A stretch of DNA of 7,699 nucleotides from contig OMSP01000121.1 in NCBI GenBank assembly GCA_900313775.1, positions 1-7,699 of the forward strand, in the 5' to 3' direction. The stretch is from an uncultured Eubacteriales bacterium. GTDB lineage: Bacteria; Bacillota; Clostridia; Lachnospirales; Lachnospiraceae. Under the pieces are notes generated by a model. It was given only the letters and a program-made list of their open reading frames with translations, made no database searches and was not told the origin of the DNA. A program made the position numbers and the translations under genes. Below, in pieces: positions 7,361 through 7,699 of this stretch; position 1 is the first letter of the stretch, and each line of letters starts with the position of its first letter.

Positions 7361-7377
7361 AGTCAGTGTATGGCACT

Positions 7378-7383
7378 ATTATA
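7378..7383 (-). promoter_or_regulatory. Probable -10 element of the moeA-flavoprotein operon
   Basis: A perfect TATAAT on the minus strand lies about 35 bases upstream of the moeA ATG and would start transcription near 7371, with a leader of about 28 bases. The -35 position at 17-base spacing (7401-7406) reads TATCTC, which is poor. TTGAGT is nearby but only 11 bases away. A promoter needing an activator is possible. So short a leader leaves no room for a molybdenum-cofactor riboswitch downstream of this start point. Confidence 0.5.
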
Positions 7384-7510
7384 CACAAAATCAAACTCAA
7401 GAGATACTACGATATGGATTGAGACGGAGAAGCGAAATATGCTAAAACGGTAAAAGATCTATCGATGTGCGCGATGTCCTTTTCCCGTATTGAAAACGAG
7501 TATTCGACAG

Positions 7511-7539
7511 TTGCGAGATATAATAGGAAGTAGTATAAT
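7511..7539 (+). promoter_or_regulatory. Sigma-70-type promoter of the V-type ATPase operon
   Basis: TTGCGA (7511-7516) and TATAAT (7534-7539) are separated by exactly 17 bases, a strong housekeeping promoter pattern. Transcription would start near 7546, leaving a leader of roughly 68 bases before the TTG start. Two more TATAAT hexamers occur at 7519-7524 and 7542-7547 without well-placed -35 boxes. The surrounding 7500-7562 is markedly AT-rich compared with the genes. Confidence 0.65.
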
Positions 7540-7599
7540 TTTATAATAGTTTTATATTTCTAACTTCCATATAGAGAAATCATTCTCGGTATGAGGATC

Positions 7600-7605
7600 A
7601 GGAGG
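7600..7605 (+). promoter_or_regulatory. Ribosome binding site selecting a TTG start
   Basis: AGGAGG at 7600-7605 (extended match AGGAGGTGG to 7608) sits eight bases before the TTG at 7614, an ideal distance. An in-frame GTG at 7605-7607 overlaps the site itself and so is unlikely to be used. Confidence 0.75.
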
Positions 7606-7613
7606 TGGAACGC

Positions 7614-7699
7614 TTGGCAAAAGAAGCAATTGACAAGATCCGCAACGCGGAGATCAGCGCCGATGAGGCGGAGAGGGATGCTGCCGCAAAAGCTGACCA
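7614..7699 (+). CDS. N-terminus of a probable V/A-type ATPase subunit G/H (3' end outside window)
   Basis: Only 28 codons are visible. Read from the TTG start they give MAKEAIDKIRNAEISADEAE, followed by RDAAAKAD. The Ala/Glu/Lys-rich amphipathic helix starting MAKEAI-KIR-AE resembles the small peripheral-stalk subunit (NtpF/AhaH, subunit G or H) that usually opens V/A-type ATPase operons in Clostridia. In that complex it dimerises with subunit E as a coiled coil linking the catalytic head to the membrane part. An excellent ribosome binding site and a strong promoter precede it. The assignment rests on a short helical stretch of low complexity, so another coiled-coil protein is possible; the following genes outside the window would settle it. 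Confidence 0.55.
   Translation, partial: MAKEAIDKIRNAEISADEAERDAAAKAD

Noticed and set aside
7384..7510. Possible riboswitch or small RNA upstream of moeA
   Set aside because: I saw no recognisable molybdenum-cofactor riboswitch elements or long stems. The best -10 lies downstream of this stretch and would exclude it from the moeA leader.

Overview
The window looks like chromosomal DNA from a moderate-GC member of the Bacillota, most likely class Clostridia. The evidence is strong AGGAGG-type ribosome binding sites, a TTG start, a class A penicillin-binding protein with a long charged C-terminal tail, a Firmicute-style trimeric dUTPase with an N-terminal extension, a GlpA-like flavoprotein carrying a BFD-type [2Fe-2S] domain, and what looks like the first gene of a V/A-type ATPase operon. 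This placement comes from protein style only, with no database search.

Layout. Positions 1-135 (+) are the last 44 codons of an unrecognised gene. It ends one base from the end of a convergent class A PBP gene (137-2956, minus strand). The only terminator seen for the plus-strand gene (200-235) lies inside the PBP coding sequence. A gap of about 200 bp separates the PBP from a divergent dUTPase gene (3159-3677, +), whose start is set by a strong Shine-Dalgarno. The dUTPase stop overlaps the stop of an 822-residue flavoprotein (3674-6142, minus); the two TAA codons share a palindromic TTAA. Seven bases upstream of the flavoprotein on the same strand is a moeA-type gene (6150-7343), so the two probably form an operon transcribed from near 7371. 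After a 270-bp AT-rich gap with promoters facing both ways, a plus-strand gene begins at a TTG (7614). It resembles the G/H subunit of V-type ATPases and runs off the window.

Functionally these are mostly separate units: cell-wall polymerisation (PBP), nucleotide sanitation (dUTPase), a molybdenum-cofactor/flavoprotein pair, and a rotary ATPase operon start. The least ordinary part is the moeA-flavoprotein pair. The flavoprotein joins in one chain a DAO/GlpA-type FAD domain, a four-cysteine [2Fe-2S] domain and a second FAD/NAD(P)H oxidoreductase; homologous parts are usually separate subunits. I found no mobile element, CRISPR array, tRNA, rRNA or convincing new defence system.
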